Source: Amycolatopsis dendrobii
GTDB lineage: Bacteria; Actinomycetota; Actinomycetes; Mycobacteriales; Pseudonocardiaceae
Length of the DNA: 64,000 nucleotides
Assembly: GCF_014145675.1 (NCBI RefSeq)
Contig: NZ_JACGZW010000013.1
Coordinates: 62,001 to 126,000 of the forward strand
Direction: 5' to 3'
Shown here: piece after piece, positions 15,688 through 23,398 of the stretch
Position numbering within the stretch: position 1 is the stretch's first letter
Layout of the letters: the number at the start of each line of letters is the position of its first letter
Notes under the pieces: generated by a model
The model's input: only the letters and a program-made list of their open reading frames with translations
The model's database searches: none
Told to the model about the DNA's origin: nothing
Position numbers and translations under genes: made by a program

Positions 15688-16608
15688 ATGGACGAAGCGG
15701 ACCGGGCCGAACCGGGAGTCGTGGTCGGGGACGACGGTTCCGACGGGGCCCGCTTGGCCGTCGACTGGGCCGCCGCCGAGGCGGAGGCGCTCGGGACGTG
15801 CCTCGTCGTCGTCCGGACGATGACGCTGCCGATGCCCAACGTCGACTTCGTGCCCGGCGTGATCACCCCGGTCGCGGGCGAGATCGTGGCCGATCAGTCC
15901 GTTGTGGACTACGCGGACAAGGAACTGGCCGAGGTCGCCGCCGAGGTCGGCCGGAAGCGGCCGGGGCTGCCGGTGCGCACCCGGGTGCGGTTCGGGCGGG
16001 CGAGCTGGGAGCTGGCGGACATCGGACGGCAGGCGGAGCTGATCGTGGTCGGCGCGTCCGGCCGCAGCGGGCTGCCCCGGCTGCTGCTCGGGTCGACCGC
16101 CTCGCAGGTGGTGCACACGAGCGCGCGTCCGGTCGTCGTGGTCCGCCCTTCGAAGGAGAAGTCCCGGCGCGTGGTGGTCGGTGTGGACGGCTCGCCGGCC
16201 AGCGTCGCGGCGGTGCGGTACGCGTACGATTTCGCTGACCGGCACGGCTGCGTGCTGCACGCGGTGCACGTGTGGTCGGAACCGCCGGAGGACGTCTTCG
16301 GCCCGGCCCGCTCCGGCGGCGAGGGGCAGCAGACCCCGCAGGACGAGGGCGAACGGCTGCTCGCGGAATCCCTCACCGGTCTCGGCGAGCGGCATCCGGA
16401 CGTCGTGGTGCGCCGGGAGGTCGCGCTGGGCAGTGTGGCCGAGGTGCTGCTGGACCACGCGGAAGCGGCGACGCTGCTGGTGGTCGGCGGGCATGGTCGC
16501 GGCGCCTTGCGGGGCGCGTTCCTCGGTTCGGTGAGCCACGCGATGGCTTATCACGCGCCGTGCCCGGTCGCGATCGTGCGGGAGGGTGTCGAGGAACACC
16601 CGGGCTAA
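15688..16608 (+). CDS. Tandem-domain universal stress protein
   Basis: 306 residues with two Usp domains (about 10-150 and 160-300). Each holds the ATP-binding signature G-2x-G-9x-G(S): GASGRSGLPRLLLGS and GGHGRGALRGAFLGS. This matches ATP-binding Usp proteins of the M. tuberculosis Rv2623 type, linked to dormancy and hypoxia. ATG 15688 (GGAGG, 6-nt spacing) is preferred over the adjacent GTG at 15685. The stop codon overlaps that of the convergent HhH gene. Confidence 0.93.
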   Translation: MDEADRAEPGVVVGDDGSDGARLAVDWAAAEAEALGTCLVVVRTMTLPMPNVDFVPGVITPVAGEIVADQSVVDYADKELAEVAAEVGRKRPGLPVRTRVRFGRASWELADIGRQAELIVVGASGRSGLPRLLLGSTASQVVHTSARPVVVVRPSKEKSRRVVVGVDGSPASVAAVRYAYDFADRHGCVLHAVHVWSEPPEDVFGPARSGGEGQQTPQDEGERLLAESLTGLGERHPDVVVRREVALGSVAEVLLDHAEAATLLVVGGHGRGALRGAFLGSVSHAMAYHAPCPVAIVREGVEEHPG

Positions 16609-17207
16609 CGCTGCGAGCTCCGCCGCACCAGCGCCGCTGCCAGCCGGGCCGAATCGTCGCCCGGCACCAGTTTCGCCAGGCGTCCCGGATCGGTGGGCAG
16701 CCCGGCCTTTTTCGCGCCGTCCAAGGCTTTGCGGTCGAAGTACGGACGCAGCCACGGCCACACCGCCTGTGCTTCGCGGCAAAAGATCTGCGCGCCGGTC
16801 GGGCCGATCCGCGGGAACTCGGTGATGAGTTTTTCCAGCCGCCGCGGGTCGCCGCCGGCGGCGTCGGCCATGCGGCGCAGGTCGTCGCGATACTCGTCGC
16901 GGATGAACTCGGCGCTTTCGCCGAGGTGGTGCGAAGTGCTTTCGTCATACCGGACGTAGTGGGCCCGGCCGAGTGCGTCAACCCGTTGCTGCCACGTGGA
17001 ATCGCGCATCGCGGCGGGGGAGCGCCAGCCCGAACGCGAGAGTTCGCGGGCGGCGGCGACCGCGATGTCGGCGCTGATCCGCGTCGACAGCAGCGTGGTG
17101 AGGACCAGCAACCGGTACAGCGGCTGCGGTTTGTCGGCCAGCTTGATCCCGGCTTCCTCGGCGAACGTCGTGCCGTGTTCGGCGAGGAGTTCGTCCACTC
17201 GGCGCAT
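16605..17207 (-). CDS. HhH-GPD/endonuclease III-like protein
   Basis: 200 residues. A helix-hairpin-helix-like segment FPRIGPTGAQIFCREAQ sits around residues 128-145 after an all-helical N-terminal part (PLYRLLVLTTLLSTRISADIA). In true endonuclease III the hairpin reads GVGRKTA with catalytic Lys; here Thr-Gly replaces it, and the C-terminal four-Cys Fe-S cluster is absent. It may therefore be a monofunctional or inactive DNA-glycosylase-fold protein. Tail-to-tail with the universal stress gene. Confidence 0.65.
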   Translation of the reverse strand: MRRVDELLAEHGTTFAEEAGIKLADKPQPLYRLLVLTTLLSTRISADIAVAAARELSRSGWRSPAAMRDSTWQQRVDALGRAHYVRYDESTSHHLGESAEFIRDEYRDDLRRMADAAGGDPRRLEKLITEFPRIGPTGAQIFCREAQAVWPWLRPYFDRKALDGAKKAGLPTDPGRLAKLVPGDDSARLAAALVRRSSQR

Positions 17208-17241
17208 GGACGCCGGATTCCCGTTCGGACGGAAGCGAAAC

Positions 17242-17676
17242 TCAGCGCTGTCCGGGGAACGGTTCCACGGCGAATTCGACGCACAGCCGCCAGCCGTCCG
17301 TGCCGGGCGCGGGTTCGGTCCAGGCGTCGAGCGAGTCGGTCAGCGCGCGCAGGATGTGCCAGCCGACCTCGTCCGGTCCGGGCGGGAACGCCCACGACGA
17401 GGTGGTGGCGACGGTGACCGTCATCCGGCCGGCGCACCGGAACGCGCATTCCAGCACCGCGCCGTCGTCCGCCCGGCGCGCCTGCGCCGCGACCGCTTCG
17501 TCGACGGCCAGCCGGAGGTCGGCGACCTCGTCGACGGCGAACTCCGCCGAGGCGGCGATGTCCTCGGCCACCAGCCGGGCCAGGAAGAGCAGTTCCCCGT
17601 TCGCCGGAAGGCGCAGTTCGACCACGGGAGAAGCCGCGGTCAGCACGCCCGTTCCGTCCGTGTCGCGCTGAACCAT
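17242..17676 (-). CDS. RsbW/SpoIIAB-like ATP-binding anti-sigma protein
   Basis: 144 residues with the GHKL kinase-like fold: VDEVADLRLAVDEAVAAQA corresponds to the N-box helix and GWHILRALTDSLDAW to the last ATP-lid helix. The N-box Asn that binds Mg-ATP in RsbW (SEACTNAV-type) is not present (EAVAAQ), and the G1 DxGxG box is degenerate, so kinase activity is doubtful. It could act as an anti-sigma factor without ATP. Its ATG is 10 nt from a stress-type -10 element, so it may be leaderless and part of a feedback loop of the same sigma factor (inference). Confidence 0.78.
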   Translation of the reverse strand: MVQRDTDGTGVLTAASPVVELRLPANGELLFLARLVAEDIAASAEFAVDEVADLRLAVDEAVAAQARRADDGAVLECAFRCAGRMTVTVATTSSWAFPPGPDEVGWHILRALTDSLDAWTEPAPGTDGWRLCVEFAVEPFPGQR

Positions 17677-17686
17677 GCGGTTCGGG

Positions 17687-17712
17687 TTACCCCGTCCGGC
17701 GGTAGGTCAACC
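17687..17712 (-). promoter_or_regulatory. SigB/SigF-type promoter for the RsbW-like gene
   Basis: Minus strand GGTT-N16-GGGTAA (-10 at 17692-17687, -35 at 17712-17709). The -10 is immediately upstream of ATG 17676. Back to back with the promoter at 17742-17766. Confidence 0.5.
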
Positions 17713-17741
17713 ACCGCCGTCCGGCGGCACCCGAACGGCCC

Positions 17742-17766
17742 GTTTCCGGCGCGGCACGACGGGTAA
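17742..17766 (+). promoter_or_regulatory. SigB/SigF-type promoter for the 157-residue membrane protein
   Basis: GTTT-N15-GGGTAA, a full consensus match 38 nt before ATG 17805. Faces away from the RsbW-like gene promoter 30 bp to the left. Confidence 0.6.
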
Positions 17767-17804
17767 CCGGAGGATCGGAGCACGGCAGGAAAGGAGTACC
17801 CGGC

Positions 17805-18278
17805 ATGAGCACCAACGCATACCTCTCGTTCCTCGCGATCGGGATCGCGCTGGTCCTGGTGGACGGCCAGATCATCTACCGCAGCGGCCGCCGTTACCTC
17901 GCGAACGCCTACGGGGACCCCGGAGCCGGCGCCTCGATGACCCGGCTGGTGACCGTGTTGTTCCACCTCGTGACCTTGGGCGTCCTCGCCTTGGTCTCGC
18001 TCGTCGACCTGGGCGGCAGCGACCTGCCGGGCGTGGTCGGCCGCGTGGGCGTGCTCTTGCTGATCCTGGCCTTGGCGCACGCGGCGACGCTGGGCGCGCT
18101 GGCCCGGATCCGCGGCGAGCAGGACGTGGCCGACGCGATCGCCCATCGCGACGAGCGGATAGCGCGTCGCTCGGAGACGGATCTGCAGGCCCCGACGGTG
18201 ACGCCGGTGCCGGGGCAGCAGGGCAGGCATCCGGATGTCAGCCCGTCGCTGGAGCAGCGATCGCCGTACACGGCCTGA
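17805..18278 (+). CDS. Small membrane protein of unknown function
   Basis: 157 residues. An N-terminal hydrophobic helix (YLSFLAIGIALVLVDG) is followed by a second (LVTVLFHLVTLGVLALVSLV) and third (VGRVGVLLLILALAHAATLGAL). The C-terminal 45 residues are polar (ARIRGEQDVADAIAHRDERIARR) and presumably cytosolic. AAAGGAG lies upstream of the ATG. No family recognised with certainty. The strong stress-type promoter suggests a stress-induced envelope protein. Confidence 0.8.
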   Translation: MSTNAYLSFLAIGIALVLVDGQIIYRSGRRYLANAYGDPGAGASMTRLVTVLFHLVTLGVLALVSLVDLGGSDLPGVVGRVGVLLLILALAHAATLGALARIRGEQDVADAIAHRDERIARRSETDLQAPTVTPVPGQQGRHPDVSPSLEQRSPYTA

Positions 18279-18284
18279 GGATTC

Positions 18285-18325
18285 GAACGGTGCGCTTCCG
18301 CGAGCACTGCGGAAGCGCACCGTTC
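18285..18325. terminator. Hairpin terminator with 17-bp perfect stem
   Basis: GAACGGTGCGCTTCCGC (18285-18301) pairs exactly with 18309-18325; 7-nt loop. Lies between the convergent membrane-protein and Pnkp genes. Confidence 0.85.
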
Positions 18326-18345
18326 TCTGTGTGCGGCTCGACTGT

Positions 18346-20901
18346 CTACAAGCGAGGGTCGACCGGCTCCGATTCCAGTGCCAGCACAGCGAAAACGCAT
18401 TCGTGCACGCGCCACATCGGCTCGTCGCGGGCGAGGCGGTCCAGCGCTTCCAGGCCGAGGCCGTACTCCCGCAGCGCCAGCGACCGCTTGTGGCCGAGTC
18501 CTCGCTGCCGCAACCGGGTCAAATGGCGTTCCTCGGTGTAGTCGGGGCCGTAGACGATCCGGAGGTACTCGCGGCCGCGGACCTTCAGCCCCGGCTGCAC
18601 CAGCCCGTGCGGGCCCCGGACCAGGTTGGCGGCCGGTTTGACCACCATGCCCTCGCCGCCCTTCGCGGTGAGCTCGGTCCACCAGCCGACGGCCGCCGCG
18701 ACCGACCCGGGATCGGTGGTGTCGACCGGCAACCGTCCGGTCGGGGCGAGGAAACCGTCACTGCTTTCGACGAGCCGGTCCGCCAGTGCGAGGTGCCAAT
18801 CGTGAGGCCGCTGGTGATGCGCCTGGCCCGCCGACGCCAGCACCTGGAAGGGTGCGAAGCGTACGCCGTCGAGGCCGTCGGTCGGCCAGCAATAGCGCCG
18901 GTACGACTGGGCGAACGCGTCCGCGTTGGTTGCGCGGGAGCGCGTGCGCTCCAGCAAATCGGACACGTCGAGGCCGGCCGCATCGGCGGCGGCCAGCGCG
19001 CTCACGGCAGCCGGAAGCGCCGAGCGGGCAGCAGCGCCGACCGCGGCGTACTGATCGCGCAGCAGTTGCTCGGCCTTCGCGCTCCACGGCAGCAATTCGC
19101 CGTCGAGCAGCAGCCAATCCGAGTCGAGTTCGTCGAACAGACCGGCCTTCTCCGCGGCCGCGCGGATCCGGTCGACCGCTTCGGCCGTCAGCGTTTCGGA
19201 GAAGAAGTGCCGTCCGGTCCGCGTCCACACCGCGCCGAGGGCGTCGCCGGGCGCGCCGAAGCGGGCGCGGGCCGCGTCGAGCGAGCGGCACACGAGCGCG
19301 ACCGCGCGCGAGCCCATGTGCTTTTCCTCGCACACCACGGAATCCACGCCCTCCGCGCGGAAGTAGTCGAACGCCTGCCGCGGGTGTTCCAGCAGCCCGT
19401 CGGCCGTCGCGGCGGCGACCGGCGACATGGTCGGCGGCAGGTAGACCAGCCAGCGCGGGTCGATCGCGAACCGCGACATCACCTCCAAAGCCGCCGCGGC
19501 GTTCTCCTCGCGGACGCCGACCCGCTTCTGGTAGGCGGTCTCGATCACCCGGCGGCCCAGGACGTCGGTGACGTCGAGAACGCCCGGATCGCGCCGGGCG
19601 ATCGGCTCCGCGGCCGCCGGATTGGCGGGGAACGGCCTGGCGGGTTCGTAGTACACCTCGGCCGCCGGGACCGAGACGATCTCCTTTTCCGGATAGCGCA
19701 AGGCGGTGAGCGTCCCGCCGAACACGCACCCGGTGTCGAGGCAGAGGGTGTTGTTCACCCACTCCGCGGAGGGCGCCGGGGTGTGGCCGTAGACGACCAT
19801 CGCGCGGCCGCGGTACTCGTTCGCCCACGGATAGCGCACGGGCAGGCCGAATTCGTCGGTCTCGCCGGTGCTCTGCCCGTACATGCAGAAGCTCCGCACG
19901 CGCCCGGACGCGCGCCCCTGGAAACGCTCGGTGATCCCGGCGTGCGCGACGACCAGCTCGCCGCCGTCCAGGACGTAGTGGCTGATCAGGCCGTCCATGA
20001 ATTCCTGTGCCTCAGCCCGGAATTCGGCCGTCTCCGCCTCGAGCTGCTGCAGCGACTCCGCGAGTCCGTGCGTGACCTGGACGTTCCGGCCGCGCAGCGC
20101 ACGCAACAGCTTGTGCTCGTGGTTTCCGGTGACACAGAAGGCATTTCCCGCGCGCACCATGCCCATCACCAGCCGCAGCACGCCCGGCGTGTCCGGGCCG
20201 CGGTCGACGAGATCGCCGACGAACACCGCCCTTCGCTCCGGATGCCGCGCCCCGATCGCGCGGCCCTGATCGTCGCGCTCGATCGCGTACCCGAGTTCGG
20301 CGAGCAGCGCTTCGAGTTCGGCCCGGCAGCCGTGGATGTCGCCGACGATGTCGAACGGGCCGGTCTCGTGCCGCAAGTCGTTGTACAGCGGGACGCGCGT
20401 GATCGTCGCTTCGGCGGTCTCCTCCGGAGTGCGCAAGACGTGCACCGTCCGGAAGCCTTCCTTCGGCAGACTCCGCAACCCGCGGCGCAGCTGGTCTCGC
20501 TGGCGCCGGACGACCTGCGCGCCGAAGTTCCGGTCCGGACGGTCGGCGTTGCGCGCGACGCACAGCGATTCCGGCGGGTCCAGCACGATCGCCACCGGCA
20601 GCACGTCGTGTTCCTTGGCCAGCGCGACCAGCGACTTGCGCGAGCCGGGCTGCACGTTGGTGGCGTCGATCACGGTCAGGCGCCCGGCGGCGAGCCGCTT
20701 GCCGACGATGTAGTGCAGGACGTCGAACGCGTCCTTGGTCGCCGACTGGTCGTTCTCGTCGTCGGACACCAGCCCCCGGCAGAAGTCCGACGAGATCACC
20801 TCGGTCGGCTTGAAATGCGTGCGGCCGAACGTCGATTTGCCGGATCCGCTCGCGCCGACCAGCACGACGAGGCACAGGTCGGGGATCTCAAGCGGGCTCA
20901 T
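18346..20901 (-). CDS. pnkp: Polynucleotide kinase-phosphatase (bacterial RNA repair)
   Basis: 851 residues in three modules. The 5' kinase has P-loop GASGSGKST (residues 16-24). A calcineurin-type 2'-3' phosphatase carries FDIVGDIHGC, VFVGDLVDRGPD and CVTGNHEHK. A C-terminal adenylyltransferase (ligase-like) domain has motif I EEKHMGSRA with Lys at about 527. Pnkp heals broken RNA ends and, with Hen1, seals and marks RNAs cut by ribotoxins. GGAGG is 7 nt before ATG 20901. That ATG overlaps the stop of a 29-codon ORF, which itself overlaps hen1. Confidence 0.95.
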   Translation of the reverse strand: MSPLEIPDLCLVVLVGASGSGKSTFGRTHFKPTEVISSDFCRGLVSDDENDQSATKDAFDVLHYIVGKRLAAGRLTVIDATNVQPGSRKSLVALAKEHDVLPVAIVLDPPESLCVARNADRPDRNFGAQVVRRQRDQLRRGLRSLPKEGFRTVHVLRTPEETAEATITRVPLYNDLRHETGPFDIVGDIHGCRAELEALLAELGYAIERDDQGRAIGARHPERRAVFVGDLVDRGPDTPGVLRLVMGMVRAGNAFCVTGNHEHKLLRALRGRNVQVTHGLAESLQQLEAETAEFRAEAQEFMDGLISHYVLDGGELVVAHAGITERFQGRASGRVRSFCMYGQSTGETDEFGLPVRYPWANEYRGRAMVVYGHTPAPSAEWVNNTLCLDTGCVFGGTLTALRYPEKEIVSVPAAEVYYEPARPFPANPAAAEPIARRDPGVLDVTDVLGRRVIETAYQKRVGVREENAAAALEVMSRFAIDPRWLVYLPPTMSPVAAATADGLLEHPRQAFDYFRAEGVDSVVCEEKHMGSRAVALVCRSLDAARARFGAPGDALGAVWTRTGRHFFSETLTAEAVDRIRAAAEKAGLFDELDSDWLLLDGELLPWSAKAEQLLRDQYAAVGAAARSALPAAVSALAAADAAGLDVSDLLERTRSRATNADAFAQSYRRYCWPTDGLDGVRFAPFQVLASAGQAHHQRPHDWHLALADRLVESSDGFLAPTGRLPVDTTDPGSVAAAVGWWTELTAKGGEGMVVKPAANLVRGPHGLVQPGLKVRGREYLRIVYGPDYTEERHLTRLRQRGLGHKRSLALREYGLGLEALDRLARDEPMWRVHECVFAVLALESEPVDPRL

Positions 20902-20987
20902 GCCGCCACCTCCACAAGGAGTTTCACGCTGGTCAACGGGGAGTCGTCGGCATGAACGCCGATGATTCGCTTGCAAGCTGCGCTCAT
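20898..20987 (-). CDS. 29-codon ORF coupled between hen1 and pnkp
   Basis: Encodes MSAACKRIIG... ending KLLVEVAA. Its ATG overlaps the hen1 stop (ATGA) and its TGA overlaps the pnkp ATG (ATGA again). A perfect ribosome site AAAGGAGGT, built into the last codons of hen1, lies 6 nt before its ATG. The pnkp ribosome site is in turn inside this ORF. The arrangement suggests real translation and relay of ribosomes from hen1 to pnkp. No known homolog recognised; the peptide might be functional or only a coupling device. Confidence 0.55.
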   Translation of the reverse strand: MSAACKRIIGVHADDSPLTSVKLLVEVAA

Positions 20988-22393
20988 GCCGCACCTCCTT
21001 TCGTGAACAGGGCCAGCTGCGTCGCCGGGCCGACTTCGGGATCCTCGGAACCGACCGGCAGCATCCGCACGCCGTAGCCGTAGCTGCTCGCGACCCGGTC
21101 CGCCCACGCGCGGAACTCGGCGCGCGTCCACTCGAAACGGTGGTCGCGGTGGCGCAGCTCGCCCGCGGGCAGCGACTCGAAACGCACGTTGTACTCGCGG
21201 TTGGGCGTGGTCACGATCACCGCGCGCGGGGCGGCGAACTCGAACACCGTGCGCTCCAGCGCTTCGAGCCGCGGCGGGTCGACGTGCTCGACGACCTCCA
21301 TCAGCACCGCCGCGTCGAGCCCGGCGAGCCGGTCGTCGCGGTAGGTGAGCGAGGACTGCAGCAGCTCCAGCCTCGATCGCTCCGTTTCGGACCGTCGCTC
21401 CAGCCGCAGTTTCCGTGCCGCGACCTGCAACGCGCGAGCCGAGACGTCCGCGGCCACGATCCGCTCGACGGATTTTTCGGCCAGCAGATCGCGCACCAGC
21501 GCGCCCTCGCCGCACCCGAAGTCGCCGACCGAACGCGCTCGCAGCGACCGGAGCACGGCCATGATCGTGCCGCGCCGCTGCTCGGCCAGCGGCACCGGAC
21601 GGTCCGGCGCTTCGAGGACGACGGGCTCGGCCAGCGCATTGTCGATCTCCTCGGGCTCCGAATCGTCCACTTCGGCCAGCCGGGTCAACGCGGCGGCCGT
21701 CAGCGCGCGGCGATGCGCGAGGTAGCGGCGGGTGATCAGCTCCTTCTCGGGATGCCCGGCGAGCCAGTCGCCGCCGGCGCGCACAAGCTTGTCGATCTCG
21801 TCTTCGCTGACCCAGTAGTGCTTCGCGTTGTCCAGAACGGGCAGCAGCACGTAAACGTGGTTGAGCGCGTCGGCCAGCCGGAGCTCGCCGGTGAGCCGGA
21901 GGTCGACATAGCGCGAATCGCCCCACCGCGGGAACTGCGGATCGAGCGGGAGCTCCGTCGCCTCGACCGTCCAGCCGAGCGGCTCGAACAGCCGGCGCAC
22001 CAGGTCGGCGCCGCCCGGACAGGCAGGCACCCGGATGTCGAGCGGGATCGCACTGGCCGCCAGCTCCGGACGGGACTTGCACCGGCCGGTGAGCGCGGTG
22101 CGGAAGACTTCCTTGAGCGCCACGGAAAGCAGGCTCGACGCGGCGTAGGGACGGTCGTTCACGTACTGGCCCAGCGTGAACCCGTCGCCGGAGCCGGACT
22201 TGCCGCGCCCTAGGGCGACTGGGTCGACTTCGAGCATGAGCGCGGCTGTGCACCGGGTGTCGGACGTCTCGGGGTAGAAGACGTGCGCTTGGCCGGCGGA
22301 AAGCTCGAACGACTGCACCCGGCCTGGGTGCTTGTGCAGCAGGAACCCCAGGTCGGAAGCGGGCTGGCGGGTCGTGGTGACGGTCAGGAACAC
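20984..22393 (-). CDS. hen1: 3' terminal RNA ribose 2'-O-methyltransferase Hen1
   Basis: 469 residues. The N-terminal Hen1-N domain is about residues 1-235 (FLTVTTTRQPASDLGFLLHKHP is the typical opening). The C-terminal SAM methyltransferase has FGCGEGALV for SAM and the Mg-binding EVVEHVDPPRLE plus HRDHRFEW, the EHxxH-type site of Hen1. It methylates the 3'-terminal ribose of the broken RNA before Pnkp ligates it, making the repaired RNA immune to recutting. GTG 22393 is the only start that keeps the complete N-domain; its ribosome site is weak. Head-to-head with the FtsX-ECD gene. Confidence 0.95.
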   Translation of the reverse strand: MFLTVTTTRQPASDLGFLLHKHPGRVQSFELSAGQAHVFYPETSDTRCTAALMLEVDPVALGRGKSGSGDGFTLGQYVNDRPYAASSLLSVALKEVFRTALTGRCKSRPELAASAIPLDIRVPACPGGADLVRRLFEPLGWTVEATELPLDPQFPRWGDSRYVDLRLTGELRLADALNHVYVLLPVLDNAKHYWVSEDEIDKLVRAGGDWLAGHPEKELITRRYLAHRRALTAAALTRLAEVDDSEPEEIDNALAEPVVLEAPDRPVPLAEQRRGTIMAVLRSLRARSVGDFGCGEGALVRDLLAEKSVERIVAADVSARALQVAARKLRLERRSETERSRLELLQSSLTYRDDRLAGLDAAVLMEVVEHVDPPRLEALERTVFEFAAPRAVIVTTPNREYNVRFESLPAGELRHRDHRFEWTRAEFRAWADRVASSYGYGVRMLPVGSEDPEVGPATQLALFTKGGAA

Positions 22394-22567
22394 CAGGGGA
22401 GTATTCCGGACGGCGCCGGCTGGTGTCGCGGGAGTTTCCTGCTCATCGCCGCCTGCGGTGCGCGGGATGTGCCCGACGCCGCAGTGCGGTCTTTCTCGGT
22501 AGCGGCGGCGTCCTCTTGCCCGATAACCGGAAACTGTATTCAGGCGAACACAGAACTGGGAAACGTG

Positions 22568-23173
22568 ATGAACGACCGGGACACCAGTGCGGACAACGAG
22601 CCCAAGAGCCCGGAGGCGCCAGCTTCGCCATCGGCCGCGCTGCCGCACCAGTCGCGCGCGGGCCGCTGGTACCGGCTGGCGACGGCGGCGTTCGTGCTCG
22701 CAGCCGTCGCCGTGCTGGGCGGTTCGGGATGGTGGCTGTTCGACGGGCGCGCCATCGACGGGTATGCGTTGCCGGACGGTGCGATACCGCTCGGCACTCA
22801 CGAAGTCTGCGCCGGCACCGTGACTGTCAGTCTCAAAACCGACGCCGAGATGACGGCTGTCGCCCGGACGCTGCGCGGCGACCCCCGGGTCCTGCGGTCC
22901 TACACCGAGACTCAGCAGGAGGCTTACGCGAGGTTCCGGCGGATCTTCGCGAACCAGCCGCAGCTGCTGGAGACGACGGGGCCGGACGCCATGCCCGCCT
23001 CGGTCATCGTGGTGCCGAAGGACCAGAACGCCACGGCGGGCATCGCCGGCCAGTTCCGCGTCCAGTTCCCCGCGGCGCGGAAAGTCAGCGACGACAACGA
23101 GGTCCGCAGCCGGTTCGCCGGGCCGGGCTACCGGGATCCGAACTGCCTGCCCAACGGCGAGCACTCCCGCTGA
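22568..23173 (+). CDS. Single-pass protein with an FtsX-like extracellular domain
   Basis: 201 residues: a polar, Pro-rich N-terminus, one membrane helix (about 41-62, LATAAFVLAAVAVLGGSGWWLF), then an exported domain. The stretch VSLKTDAEMTAVARTLRGDPRVLRSYTE..EAYARFRRIFANQPQLLETTGPDAMPASVIVVPKD matches, in shorter blocks, the FtsX extracellular domain that activates peptidoglycan hydrolases such as RipC. The four-helix permease part and FtsE partner are missing. Two Cys (VCAGT, PNCLPN) may form a disulfide. It may bind a cell-wall hydrolase (inference). ATG 22568 follows a GGGAAA site. Confidence 0.75.
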   Translation: MNDRDTSADNEPKSPEAPASPSAALPHQSRAGRWYRLATAAFVLAAVAVLGGSGWWLFDGRAIDGYALPDGAIPLGTHEVCAGTVTVSLKTDAEMTAVARTLRGDPRVLRSYTETQQEAYARFRRIFANQPQLLETTGPDAMPASVIVVPKDQNATAGIAGQFRVQFPAARKVSDDNEVRSRFAGPGYRDPNCLPNGEHSR

Positions 23174-23328
23174 TCACCCGTTCCGGACCTCGACCCCGAG
23201 GGAAACGGATCGAACACAGCTTCGACGGCGCCGCCAGTCGCTGAGCGGTGCGCGCGAACGTGCCCGGCAGCGGGAGCACCCGCCCCGAAGAGCGACCGCC
23301 CGCTCCGCTCCGCGCACAGCCAATCACC

Positions 23329-23355
23329 GGGAATAAACTTCCCATTAACTGGGAA
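23329..23355. promoter_or_regulatory. Three phased GGGAA/TTCCC half-sites upstream of iclR-type gene
   Basis: GGGAA (23329-23333), TTCCC (23339-23343) and GGGAA (23351-23355) alternate in orientation with 10-12 bp between centres. The right pair forms TTCCCA-N5-TGGGAA. Located 44-70 bp before the regulator start, so a good candidate IclR operator overlapping the promoter. Confidence 0.45.
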
Positions 23356-23398
23356 AACGCTCTGGGCGCCCACCCGGCCGAGACGTAGCGTGCCCGCC

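Noticed and set aside
18235..20955. A 906-codon plus-strand frame antisense to pnkp
   Set aside because: Composition is Arg/Ala/Gln-rich and without motifs, while the opposite frame encodes all three Pnkp modules.
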